64,000 nt of DNA. Source: Glycomyces artemisiae. GTDB lineage: Bacteria; Actinomycetota; Actinomycetes; Mycobacteriales; Micromonosporaceae. The stretch is from contig NZ_PVTJ01000011.1 of NCBI RefSeq assembly GCF_003002955.1, forward strand, positions 62,001 to 126,000, written 5' to 3'. A program made the translations under genes and the position numbers. The stretch's first letter is position 1, and every line of letters begins with the position of its first letter. The notes below the pieces were generated by a model. It worked only from the letters and a program-made list of their open reading frames with translations. It was not told where the DNA came from and made no database searches. This document shows, one piece after another, positions 41,109 through 49,899 of the stretch.

Positions 41109-41450
41109 GTCGTCCTCCGGAGGTTCGGCCGCGGGGGCCGGGAGCAGGGCAGGAGCCGGGCGTCGCGCGGCGGGCCGCCGCACGGTGCCGGAAAGGCACT
41201 GTCAGGTAGGTAAATGCCTCGATTTCTATTCGCGGTTGTGTGTGCTGCGTCTCGCGGGTGCCGCCGCTTCGGTATTGGTTTACCAGTATTTCGTCCGGAT
41301 TTCCAGTGATCGCGCGTCGGACGCGCCGCGTCGTCCTGCCGATCGCGCGGAGCCGCCGCGTGTACGTTTCGTGTACCGCCCGTGTACATCCCGTTCCCTA
41401 CGCTGATCGAGGCCGCGTCGCCCCCTCGACCGGCCGGAAGGGAATGTCCG
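41109..41450. other. 342-bp divergent intergenic region between cstA and the metzincin operon
   Basis: No gene of credible length is seen. The part near cstA is GC-rich; 41200-41300 is AT-richer and has a TGGTTTACCA dyad (41274-41285 area) that could belong to either promoter. The right end contains three phased CGTGTAC repeats and a TACGCT hexamer, annotated separately. No convincing cstA -35/-10 pair could be fixed by eye. Confidence 0.5.
41359..41404 (+). promoter_or_regulatory. Three CGTGTAC direct repeats at 11-bp spacing upstream of a -10 (SARP-type operator)
   Basis: Identical heptamers CGTGTAC start at 41359, 41370 and 41381, exactly one helical turn apart. A TACGCT -10-like hexamer follows at 41399-41404, 11 nt behind the last copy, with no -35. 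SARP activators bind heptameric direct repeats with 11-bp period close to the -10, in place of a -35. A SARP gene lies at 43136 on the same strand. The repeats are read directly; the regulator link is inference. Confidence 0.6.
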
Positions 41451-42104
41451 ATGTCGATACCCTCTATCAGGCGGCTGAGCGTCAAGGCGGTGTGCCTGTC
41501 CGCCGCGGTCGTCACGACCGTGGCCGTCACGGCCGGGGTCGCCTGGGCGGCGTACACCGACAACATGTACCCCACCCAGTACGAGCAGTCGGGGTGCTTC
41601 AGCGAGAGCGGCCCCGACGGCCAGGTCTCGTGCCAGACCGACAATGCGACCCTCACGTACTACATGGACGGCGCCGGCACCAACATGCTGGAGACCGAGG
41701 ACCGGAACGTCGTCATCAGCGTGATGAACACCGTCTACGGCCCCACCGACTTCTCCGTCTCCCTCGACACGAGCCCGGAGTTCTCGGGCAGCGCCGAGAC
41801 CGACATCGTCTACGAGGAGAGCGCCGTCGGCATGTCCGAGAGCGCCGACGGCGTCACCTTCTGCAACAACGCCGCGTCCACCCTCAAATGCGACCAGCAG
41901 TACATCCGCATCCGCGGGGGCGGCCACTACGTGAAGGGCCTGACCTGCCACGAGACCGGCCACGCCGTGGGCCTGCTCCACGGCAACAAGTCGTCACCGA
42001 TGCGGTCCAACACCGACGAGCAGCTCGGGTGCATGGAGACACCGACCAGCGACGAGGAAGGGCTCCAGGCCAACAATATCGAGAACATCAACGCCACGTA
42101 CTGA
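41451..42104 (+). CDS. Secreted metzincin-type metallopeptidase
   Basis: A 217-residue exported protein. Signal peptide at residues 1-37 (SVKAVCLSAAVVTTVAVTAG, ending AWA-A). HETGHAVGLLH at 167-177 is a complete HExxHxxGxxH zinc motif, followed at 182-184 by SPM, the expected Met-turn. Four or more cysteines (CFSES, SCQT, FCNN, KCDQ) suggest disulfides. It resembles snapalysin/matrixin-like domains in size. Start chosen at ATG 41451 with GGAAGGG upstream. Forms an operon with the next secreted protein. Confidence 0.8.
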   Translation: MSIPSIRRLSVKAVCLSAAVVTTVAVTAGVAWAAYTDNMYPTQYEQSGCFSESGPDGQVSCQTDNATLTYYMDGAGTNMLETEDRNVVISVMNTVYGPTDFSVSLDTSPEFSGSAETDIVYEESAVGMSESADGVTFCNNAASTLKCDQQYIRIRGGGHYVKGLTCHETGHAVGLLHGNKSSPMRSNTDEQLGCMETPTSDEEGLQANNIENINATY

Positions 42105-42113
42105 GGAGGACCC

Positions 42114-42878
42114 GTGCGCATCAGAACCCGTATCGCAGCAGCGGTCGGCGCCGTCGCGGCCGCCTCCGCAGCCGGCATCGCCGTCGCGGCCATGGCCGCA
42201 CCCGCATCGGACCGCACCGCACCCGAACCCGAGGAAGTCCTGCTGGCGCAGGGCAGCGACCACCTCCCGAGCGTCACCGCCGCCGACTGGGTCACCTACG
42301 CCGACCACGTGATCGTCGTCGAAGCCGTCTCCGAGGAGGTGATCGAGCCCGACGCCGAAGCGCTCGAACGCGGCGAGGGCCTCATCGGCCGCACCGTCTC
42401 GCTCACGGTCGAGGACGTCCTGTGGTCGCGCGAGGGCGCCCCGCAGGCGGCCCCCGAGACCTGGGAGTACTCGGCGCTCGGGTGGCACTTCAACGCCGAG
42501 TCCGAGGAGCCGATCGAGATGGCGCTCGACGGCTTCCCGCGCGTCGAGGTGGGCCACCGGTACGTGATGGCCATCCGCTGGGAGGAGGCCGTCTGCACCG
42601 AGGGCGGCGACCACCGCCCGGCCCAGTGGCGCGGCCTCGGCGAAGGATCGGAGATCCCCTTCGACGACGGCACGATCGGCAACGGCGAGTCCGAAGGGAC
42701 CGTCAAGGACGCCGCGGCCTTCGCCGCCGACGCCGACGTCCACGTCGACGAAGGCGTCGAGGAGATCCTGGCCGGCGAGGGCGCCGACGAGCTGGTCGCG
42801 GCCCTGGAGGACGCGAAGCCCGACGAAGCCGCGCTGTCAGAGGTGCAGGCGCTCACCGCCGCGAACTCCTGCGATTGA
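42114..42878 (+). CDS. Secreted protein of unknown function, partner of the metzincin
   Basis: A 254-residue exported protein. Signal peptide at 1-29 (AAAVGAVAAASAAGIAVAAM). The middle has a β-rich segment 'DHVIVVEAVSEEVIEP...VSLTVEDVLW...GHRYVMAIRW' and the tail is acidic and helical. No catalytic motif recognised. GTG start with GAGGAGG overlapping the metzincin stop region, 9 bp gap, so co-translated. It could be an inhibitor, chaperone or substrate of the peptidase; that is guesswork from position. Confidence 0.65.
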   Translation: MRIRTRIAAAVGAVAAASAAGIAVAAMAAPASDRTAPEPEEVLLAQGSDHLPSVTAADWVTYADHVIVVEAVSEEVIEPDAEALERGEGLIGRTVSLTVEDVLWSREGAPQAAPETWEYSALGWHFNAESEEPIEMALDGFPRVEVGHRYVMAIRWEEAVCTEGGDHRPAQWRGLGEGSEIPFDDGTIGNGESEGTVKDAAAFAADADVHVDEGVEEILAGEGADELVAALEDAKPDEAALSEVQALTAANSCD

Positions 42879-42930
42879 CCGAACCGCCTGCCGCCGAACC
42901 GAATCCGTAGTAGAACGGCTGCTCGGCCGT

Positions 42931-42966
42931 GCGCGCCCGGTCCCCCGCCGCGGGGGCCGGGCGCGC
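42931..42966 (+). terminator. Long GC-rich hairpin terminator
   Basis: Arms 42931-42946 and 42952-42966 (GCGCGCCCGG...CCGGGCGCGC) give a 15-bp stem with one bulged T and a 5-nt loop, 52 nt behind the stop of the secreted partner protein. No U-tract. Confidence 0.6.
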
Positions 42967-42991
42967 GTGTCCGCCTGCGCCCGAAGCTGGA

Positions 42992-42997
42992 TATAGT
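42992..42997 (+). promoter_or_regulatory. Candidate -10 of the SARP gene
   Basis: TATAGT in an otherwise GC-rich region, about 140 bp before the ATG at 43136. No convincing -35, so activator dependence or a long leader is possible. Confidence 0.3.
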
Positions 42998-43135
42998 GGC
43001 CGCTGCCCCTTTCGGACTCGACCCCCAGCAGACCCTGGAGCCGAGTGCGGGGAGCCGCCGCGGCCGCCGGGCGCGCGGCGAGGACACGCCCCCGCACGGA
43101 CCACGGGGGCTCGATCCCGGTGAGGCTGTTGCGGT

Positions 43136-45886
43136 ATGCGCTTCTCGGTACTCGGTCCGCTCCGGGTCGAGACCGGCGGGCGGACGGTCGCCCTCGGCGG
43201 TCCGCGCCAGCGCGCCGTGCTCGCGGCGCTCCTGACCGCCCCCGGCGAATCCGTCAGCCGCACCCGCATCATGGACCTCGTCTGGGACGACCCGACCCCG
43301 TCGGCGGCGGTGAACCTCCGCGGCTACGTCTCGAAACTCCGTGCGGCCCTGCACGACCCGGCGGACCCCGAGCCGCGCATCGTGTGGGATCAGGGCCTGC
43401 GGCTGCGGGTCGCGCCCGGCGAGCTCGACATGTGGGAGTTCGACCGGCACACCGCCGCGGCGCACCGGCTGCGCGACGAAGGGCGGCTCGCCGAGGCCGC
43501 CGAGGCGTACCGGGCCGCGCTCGCGCTCGTGCGCGCCGACCCGTTCCAGGACGTCGAGGGCAGCACCAGGTTCGAGGAGGTGCGGACGCCGCTGCGAGAG
43601 CGCCGCGACCTCGCGTTCGAGCGGTACGTCGCCACGGGGCTCGAACTCGGGCGCCACGCCGAGCTGGTGGGCGAGCTGCGCGCATGGCATGCGCGCCAGC
43701 CGCTCTGGGAGCACCTCGCGGCGCAGCTCATGCTCGCGCTGTTCCGCTCCGGCAGGCGCAGCGAGGCGCTCGCGGTCTTCCAGGAGACCAGCGAGACCCT
43801 GGTGGACGAGCTCGGGACCGGGCCCGACCGCGAACTGCGGCAGATGCACCGGCGCATCCTCGCCGACGACCCCGGGCTCCAGGCGGCCACCCGCGGGCCC
43901 CGCGTCCCGGTGCCGCGGCAGCTCCCCGCCGCGTCGGCGCACTTCACCGGGCGCGCAACGGAACTGGCCGCATTGGACGGCCTGCTCGGGGACAGCGGCG
44001 AAGCGGTCGCGGTCCTGTCCGGGCCGGGCGGGATCGGCAAGACCGCGCTGGCACTCCACTGGGCCCAGCGCGTCGCCGAGAAGTTCCCCGACGGGCAGAT
44101 CCACCTCGACCTGCGCGGCTTCGACCCCGCCGCCGCACCCCTCGCCGCGGGCGAGGCGCTGCGGACGGTCCTCGACGCGCACGGCGTCCCCGCCGAGCAC
44201 CTCCCCGACGACACCGACGCCCGGTCCGCGCTGCTGCGCAGCGTCCTCGCCGACAAGCGCGTGCTCATGGTCCTCGACAACGCCCGCGACGCCGCGCAGG
44301 TGCGGCCGCTCCTGCCCGGCACCGCCGACAGCCTCGTCCTCGTCACCAGCCGCAACCGCCTTTCTGCGCTCACCGCCAACGGCGCCAGGCCCCTCCACCT
44401 GCCGGTCTTGGACGCCGCCGACGCCGAGCGGTTCCTGCGCCAGCGGCTGCGCGACCGGCGGCCCGCCGCCGAACCGGAGGCGCTCGGCCAGATCATCGCC
44501 TCCTGCGCCGGACTGCCGCTGGCGCTCGCGGTCGCCGCCGCGCGGGCCGTCAACGATCCGGCGTTTCCCCTTGCGGCCCTTGCCGAGGAGCTGCGGCCCG
44601 CCGAGCACCGGCTCGACGCGCTCGCCGACCCGGACGGGAGCACCGACCTCCGCACCGTCTTCGCCTGCTCCTACCGCGACCTCACTCCCGCAGGGGCGCG
44701 GCTCTTCCGGCTCCTCAGCGTCCATCCCGGACCGACGATCCCGCTCGCCGACGCGGCGGCCGTCGCGGGCGAGGCCCCGCGCGAGACCCGCCGCCTGCTC
44801 GCCGAGCTGACCCGCGCGAACCTTCTGGGCGAGCCCGTGCCCGGCCGCTACGGCTTCCACGACCTCACCCGCGCCTACGCCGCCGAGCTCGCCGGAGCCG
44901 AAGGCCGCGACGCCGTCCACCGGCTCCTCGACCGCCTCCTGCACACCGCCCACGCCGCGAACCACCTCATCGACCCCAACCGCGACCCGCTCCCCCTCGC
45001 CCCCGCGCTCGACGCGGCCGCCGTCGGCGCGTTCGCCGACGCCGAGGAGGCCATGGACTGGTTCCACACCGAGGCCGCGACGCTCACGGCCGCAGTCGGA
45101 CTCGCCGCCGACCACGGCTTCGACCGGCACTGCTGGCAGCTCTCCTGGACCATGCGCGACTACCTCGACCGCGGGCGCTGGCACGACCAGGCCGCCGTCT
45201 TCGGCACCGCGATCGAGGCCGCGCGCAGGCTCGGCGACGGCCCCGCCCAGATCAAGACCGGCCGCCTGCGCGCCGAAGCCCTGAGCTGCCTCGCCCGCCA
45301 TGCCGAGGCCGGGGCGCTCCTCGACCGGACGCTGGCGCTGTGCCGCGAGCGCGGCGACCTCGTGGAGCAGGCGCACACGTTCTACGTGCGCGCCCGCGTG
45401 GAGCACCGGCAGGGCCGGTTCGCCGCGGCCGTCGAGTGCAGCATGCGGGCGCTCGACCTGTACGGCCAGGTCGGCCACGACATCGGCAAGGCCAACGCCC
45501 TCAACGCGATCGGCTGGAACCACACGCTCTCGGGCGACCACGCCGGGGCGATCGGCTACTGCCGACGGGCGCTGGACCTCATGCGCGCCACCGGCGACCG
45601 CCACGGCCAGGCCGCGACCCTCGACAGCCTCGGGCACGCCCTCCGCGGGCTCGGGCGCCACGCCGAGGCCGTGGCGCACTTCAACGCCGCGCTCGACCTG
45701 TACCGCGGGCTCGGCAACAGCCACGAGGAGGCGTCCACGATCCTCAAGCTCGCCGACACCCACCACGCGACCGGCGACCGCGCCGCGGCCCGCCGCACCT
45801 GGGAGCGCGCCCTCGCGATCCTCGACGAGTTGAACCACCCCGACGCCCGCACCGTGCGCGAGAAGATCGCGTCGCTCGACCGCTGA
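43136..45886 (+). CDS. SARP/AfsR-type regulator with BTAD, NB-ARC and TPR domains
   Basis: A 916-residue regulator. Residues 1-90: OmpR-like winged helix (RFSVLGPLRVETGG... GGPRQRAVLAALL... VNLRGYVSKLRAAL). 95-245: bacterial transcriptional activator domain ('WEFDRHTAAAHRLRDEGRLAEA'). About 270-620: NB-ARC/AP-ATPase with Walker A GPGGIGKTAL (near 300), Walker B LMVLDNA. 640-916: TPRs. It resembles AfsR and binds direct-repeat operators as an ATP-dependent activator. It shares its C-terminal half with the truncated SARP at 1-999. The 11-bp-spaced repeats at 41359 are a candidate target. Confidence 0.9.
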   Translation: MRFSVLGPLRVETGGRTVALGGPRQRAVLAALLTAPGESVSRTRIMDLVWDDPTPSAAVNLRGYVSKLRAALHDPADPEPRIVWDQGLRLRVAPGELDMWEFDRHTAAAHRLRDEGRLAEAAEAYRAALALVRADPFQDVEGSTRFEEVRTPLRERRDLAFERYVATGLELGRHAELVGELRAWHARQPLWEHLAAQLMLALFRSGRRSEALAVFQETSETLVDELGTGPDRELRQMHRRILADDPGLQAATRGPRVPVPRQLPAASAHFTGRATELAALDGLLGDSGEAVAVLSGPGGIGKTALALHWAQRVAEKFPDGQIHLDLRGFDPAAAPLAAGEALRTVLDAHGVPAEHLPDDTDARSALLRSVLADKRVLMVLDNARDAAQVRPLLPGTADSLVLVTSRNRLSALTANGARPLHLPVLDAADAERFLRQRLRDRRPAAEPEALGQIIASCAGLPLALAVAAARAVNDPAFPLAALAEELRPAEHRLDALADPDGSTDLRTVFACSYRDLTPAGARLFRLLSVHPGPTIPLADAAAVAGEAPRETRRLLAELTRANLLGEPVPGRYGFHDLTRAYAAELAGAEGRDAVHRLLDRLLHTAHAANHLIDPNRDPLPLAPALDAAAVGAFADAEEAMDWFHTEAATLTAAVGLAADHGFDRHCWQLSWTMRDYLDRGRWHDQAAVFGTAIEAARRLGDGPAQIKTGRLRAEALSCLARHAEAGALLDRTLALCRERGDLVEQAHTFYVRARVEHRQGRFAAAVECSMRALDLYGQVGHDIGKANALNAIGWNHTLSGDHAGAIGYCRRALDLMRATGDRHGQAATLDSLGHALRGLGRHAEAVAHFNAALDLYRGLGNSHEEASTILKLADTHHATGDRAAARRTWERALAILDELNHPDARTVREKIASLDR

Positions 45887-45960
45887 GCGCCGGGCGGCCC
45901 TTGGGACTGGTGTCCGAAACCAGGTCGCTCCGGGTGCGGGGCGGGTGGCATGATCGGCGG

Positions 45961-47343
45961 GTGCTGCTGACGATCACGACCACCGCGAGGCCCGCGACCG
46001 ACCTGGGCCGGCTGCTGCGCAAGCACCCCGACCGGGTGCAGTCGTTCGAGCAGACCTTCGGGACCGCGTGGGTGTGCTATCCGGAGGCGGGCGAGGAGCG
46101 GTGCACGGCCGCGCTCCTGCTCGAAGTGGACGCCGCGCGCCTGGCGCGGTCGCACGCGCGCGCCTCGGGCGACGCGACCCTCAAGCAGTACGTGAACGAC
46201 CGGCCCTACGCGGCCTCGTCGCTGCTGGCCGTGGCGCTCGGGAAGGTCTTCTCCACCGCCCGGACCGGCGTCAGCGAGGAGCGGCCCGAGCTGGCCGCCG
46301 CCGCGATGCCGCTGGAGATCGCGCTGCCCGCCGTCCCGTGCACGGGCGGGCCGCGGCTCGTGCGGGACCTGTTCGAGCCCCTCGGCTGGGAGGTGCAGGC
46401 CGAGGCGGTGCCGCTGCCGGGGTTCGACGCGGACTCGCGGCACGTGAGCGTGCGCCTGCGCGGCGAGGTGCGTCTCTCGGACGCGTTGAGCCACTTGTAC
46501 GTGCTGCTGCCGGTCCTCGACGACGCGAAGCACTACTGGGTCGACATCGGCGAGGTCGACAAGCTCGTGCGCTCCGGCGGCGAGTGGCTCGCCGCGCACC
46601 CGCTGCGCGGCCTCATCGCCGGCCGGTATCTCGCGCACCGGAAGTCGTACGAGCGGGCGGCGTTCGCCCGGCTCGAAGAGGTCGCGGAGGCCGTGGAGTC
46701 CGATGCGGACATCGCCGAGGACGCGGACACCGCTGAGCAGTCACTCCCGCTGCACCGCATCAGGATCGGCGCCGTCATGGACGCGCTCGCCGCGTCCGGC
46801 GCCGCCTCGGTGCTCGACCTGGGGTGCGGTTCCGGGAAGCTCCTCGCCGCGCTCCTGGACGATCCGCGGTACACCCGGATCACCGGCGCGGACGTCTCGT
46901 CCCGCGCGCTCGGCATGGCGGAGCGGGCGCTGCGGCTCGACCGGATGGGCGAGCGGCAGCGTCAGCGCCTCCAGCTCATCCAAGGCTCGGTCGTCTACCG
47001 CGACAAGCGGTTCGCCGGGTTCGACGCGGCGGTCCTCATGGAGGTGATCGAGCACCTCGACCCCGGGCGGCTGCCCGCGATGGAGCGGGTCGTGTTCGGC
47101 GACGCCCGGCCGCGGACCGTCATCGTGACGACGCCGAACGCCGAGTTCAACGCCCGGTACGGCCTGGGCGCGCACGAGATGCGGCACGCCGACCACCGCT
47201 TCGAATGGGAACGGGACCGCTTCGCCGCATGGGCCGAGGGAGTCGCGGCCCGGTACGGCTACCGGGTCCGGATCGAGGGGGTCGGCACCGTCGACCCCGA
47301 AGCGGGGAGTCCGACGCAGATGGGAGTGTTCGACCGTGACTGA
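45961..47343 (+). CDS. hen1: Bacterial Hen1: 3'-terminal RNA ribose 2'-O-methyltransferase
   Basis: A 460-residue protein. The N-terminal Hen1_L-like domain spans about 1-240 ('YVNDRPYAASSLLAVALGKVF' is typical of bacterial Hen1). The SAM-binding methyltransferase has LDLGCGSGKLL (about 283-293) and the Mg-binding EVIEH (361-365), followed by 'TPNAEFNARYG' and 'RHADHRFEWERDRF', whose His and Glu complete the metal site. It 2'-O-methylates a broken RNA 3' end before sealing by Pnkp, so the repaired RNA resists re-cutting. A CATGAT -10 lies 6 nt before the GTG start (leaderless). Overlaps pnkp by 8 bases. Confidence 0.93.
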   Translation: MLLTITTTARPATDLGRLLRKHPDRVQSFEQTFGTAWVCYPEAGEERCTAALLLEVDAARLARSHARASGDATLKQYVNDRPYAASSLLAVALGKVFSTARTGVSEERPELAAAAMPLEIALPAVPCTGGPRLVRDLFEPLGWEVQAEAVPLPGFDADSRHVSVRLRGEVRLSDALSHLYVLLPVLDDAKHYWVDIGEVDKLVRSGGEWLAAHPLRGLIAGRYLAHRKSYERAAFARLEEVAEAVESDADIAEDADTAEQSLPLHRIRIGAVMDALAASGAASVLDLGCGSGKLLAALLDDPRYTRITGADVSSRALGMAERALRLDRMGERQRQRLQLIQGSVVYRDKRFAGFDAAVLMEVIEHLDPGRLPAMERVVFGDARPRTVIVTTPNAEFNARYGLGAHEMRHADHRFEWERDRFAAWAEGVAARYGYRVRIEGVGTVDPEAGSPTQMGVFDRD

Positions 47344-49888
47344 CGCGACCGTGACCGAGCCGCAGACGATCAGCGTCCCCGAACTGTCCCTTGTCGTCCT
47401 CATCGGCGTCTCCGGGTCCGGGAAGTCGACGTTCGCCGCGACGCATTTCAAACCCACGCAGGTGATCTCGTCGGACTACTGCCGGGGCCTCGTCGCCGAC
47501 GACGAGACCGACCAGGCCGCGACGGCCGAGGCGTTCAAGCTGCTCCACCACATCGTGGGGACGCGGCTGCGGCTCGGGCTGCTCACCGTCGTGGACGCCA
47601 CGAACGTGCAGGAGCGCGCCCGAACCGAACTGGTCGAGCTGGCGCGGTCGCACCACGTCCTCGTGGACGCGATCGTCCTCGACGTCGAGCCGTCGGTGGC
47701 CGTGGAGCGCAACGCCGCCCGGCCGGACCGGGACTTCGGCGAGTCCGTCGTGCGCCGCCACCACCGCGACCTCAAGCGCAGCCTCAAGCACCTGAAGAAG
47801 GAGGGGTTCCGGCGCGTCCACCACCTCGCCGGGGCCGAGGCCGTCGCCGCCGCGCGGGTCGTCACCGAGAAGTCCTGGAACGACCGCAAGGAGGAGACCG
47901 GCCCGTTCGACCTGATCGGCGACGTGCACGGCTGCCGCGCCGAACTCGAAGCGCTGCTTGGGGACCTGGGCTGGACGATCGAGCGCGACGGGCAGGGCCG
48001 TGCCGTGGGCGCCGCGCACCCGGAGGGCCGCAAGGCGGTGTTCGTGGGCGACCTGGTCGACCGCGGGCCCGACACGCCGGGTGTGCTGCGCCTGGTCATG
48101 GGCATGGTGAAGGCCGGGACGGCGCTGTGCGTGCAGGGCAACCACGAGCACAAGCTCGTGCGGGCCCTGAACGGCCGCAAGGTGAAGGCGACGCACGGCC
48201 TGGCCGAGTCCCTCGAACAGCTCGGCGCCGAGGACGAGGCGTTCCGCGAGGAGGCCCGCGCCTTCATGGACGGGCTGCGGGCGCACCTGCTGCTCGACGG
48301 CGGGAGCCTCGTCGTCGCGCACGCGGGTCTGAAAGAGGAGTTCCACGGCCGCGCCTCGGGGGCGGTGCGCTCGTTCGCGCTGTACGGCGACACCACCGGG
48401 GAGACCGACGAGTACGGGCTGCCGGTGCGCCTGCCGTGGGCCGAGGAGTACCGCGGCGCGGCCGCGGTCGTCTACGGCCACACCCCCACCGTCGATCCCC
48501 AGTGGATCAACAACACGATCTGCCTCGACACCGGCTGCTGCTTCGGCGGGAAGCTCACCGCGCTGCGCTACCCCGAGCGCGAACTGGTCGCCGTCGACGC
48601 CGAGCGCGAGTGGTACGAGCCCGTCCGGCCCCTCGCCCCCGTTGCGGCCGAACGGGATGCGGCGACGCTCGACATCACCGACGTGGCCGGCGACCGGCAC
48701 CTGGAGACCGGGCTCGTGGGCACGGTGAAGGTGCGGGCCGAGAACGCGGCGGCGGCACTGGAGGTCATGAGCCGCTTCGCGGACGACCCGCGGCGCCTGC
48801 TGTACCTGCCGCCGACCATGGCGCCCGTCGACGCCTCCGACACGGACGGCTACCTGGAGCACCCGGCGCAGGCGTTCGCGCAGTACCGCGGGCGCGCCGA
48901 GCGGGTGGTGTGCCAGGAGAAGCACATGGGGTCGCGGGCCGTCGCGCTCGTGTGCCGCGACCCTGAGACCGCGAAGCGGCGCTTCGGCCTCGACGCGGCG
49001 CCGTGGGGCGCGCTCCTGACGCGGACCGGCCGGGCGTTCTTCGAGGACGAGGCGCTCACGACCGGCGTGCTCGACCGCGTCGCGGCCGCCGCTGCCGCGG
49101 CGGGTCTGTGGGAGCGGCTCGACACCGACTGGATGCTCCTCGACTGCGAGCTGCTCCCCTGGTCGGCGAAGGCCCGGGACCTCATCGAGGACCAGTTCGC
49201 GGGCGTCGCGGCCGCGGGCCTCGCCGCGCTCCCGGCCGCTGCGGCGGTGCTGGAGGCCGCGGCGGCGCGGGGACTGGACGTGGCCGGCCTCGCCGCGCGG
49301 ACCGATTCGCGGCGTTCCAATATGGAGGCGTTCGCGGAGGTGTACCAGCGGTACTGCTGGCCCACTGAGGGTCTCGACGGGGTGCGGCTCGCGCCGTTCC
49401 AGGTCCTCGCCACGGAGGGCCGCAACCGCGCCGACCACCGGCACGACCGGCACCTGGAGTGGATCGACGCGCTCACCGCCGCCGACGGCTCGGGGCTGCT
49501 GCTGGAGACGCGGCGGCGGTTCGTCGCACTCGGCACCGCCGACGAGGACGAGGCGACCCGGTGGTGGATCGACCTGTGCGCCGACGGCGGTGAAGGCATG
49601 GTCGTCAAGCCGGTCCTGGAGGACCGCCCGAAACTGCAACCGGGCCTGAAGGTCCGCGGCCGGGAGTACCTGCGGATCATCTACGGCGCCGACTACACCG
49701 AGCCCGAGCGGCTCGTCGCGCTGCGCCAGCGCCGCTTGCAGCACAAGCGGTCCCAGGCGCTGCGCGAGTACGCCCTCGGCGTCGAGGCGCTCGACCTGAC
49801 CGCCGAGAACGCTCCACTGTGGCAGATCCACCAGTACGTGTTCGCGGTGCTGGCCCTGGAATCCGAGCCGGTGGACCCGCGGCTGTGA
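47336..49888 (+). CDS. pnkp: Polynucleotide kinase-phosphatase-ligase (Pnkp) of RNA repair
   Basis: An 850-residue three-domain enzyme. Kinase, residues ~15-175: Walker A GVSGSGKST (near 24-32). Phosphatase, ~190-430: binuclear metallophosphoesterase with DVHG (196), 'GDLVDRGPDTPG', GNHE and 'GHTPT'. Ligase-like adenylyltransferase, ~470-850: EKHMGSRAV with the nucleophilic Lys near 529, and 'EGMVVKP'. It heals 5'-OH and 2',3'-cyclic phosphate ends and, together with Hen1, seals cleaved RNA such as tRNA cut by ribotoxins. All catalytic motifs appear intact. Confidence 0.94.
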   Translation: MTDATVTEPQTISVPELSLVVLIGVSGSGKSTFAATHFKPTQVISSDYCRGLVADDETDQAATAEAFKLLHHIVGTRLRLGLLTVVDATNVQERARTELVELARSHHVLVDAIVLDVEPSVAVERNAARPDRDFGESVVRRHHRDLKRSLKHLKKEGFRRVHHLAGAEAVAAARVVTEKSWNDRKEETGPFDLIGDVHGCRAELEALLGDLGWTIERDGQGRAVGAAHPEGRKAVFVGDLVDRGPDTPGVLRLVMGMVKAGTALCVQGNHEHKLVRALNGRKVKATHGLAESLEQLGAEDEAFREEARAFMDGLRAHLLLDGGSLVVAHAGLKEEFHGRASGAVRSFALYGDTTGETDEYGLPVRLPWAEEYRGAAAVVYGHTPTVDPQWINNTICLDTGCCFGGKLTALRYPERELVAVDAEREWYEPVRPLAPVAAERDAATLDITDVAGDRHLETGLVGTVKVRAENAAAALEVMSRFADDPRRLLYLPPTMAPVDASDTDGYLEHPAQAFAQYRGRAERVVCQEKHMGSRAVALVCRDPETAKRRFGLDAAPWGALLTRTGRAFFEDEALTTGVLDRVAAAAAAAGLWERLDTDWMLLDCELLPWSAKARDLIEDQFAGVAAAGLAALPAAAAVLEAAAARGLDVAGLAARTDSRRSNMEAFAEVYQRYCWPTEGLDGVRLAPFQVLATEGRNRADHRHDRHLEWIDALTAADGSGLLLETRRRFVALGTADEDEATRWWIDLCADGGEGMVVKPVLEDRPKLQPGLKVRGREYLRIIYGADYTEPERLVALRQRRLQHKRSQALREYALGVEALDLTAENAPLWQIHQYVFAVLALESEPVDPRL

Positions 49889-49899
49889 ACGGAGACGAC

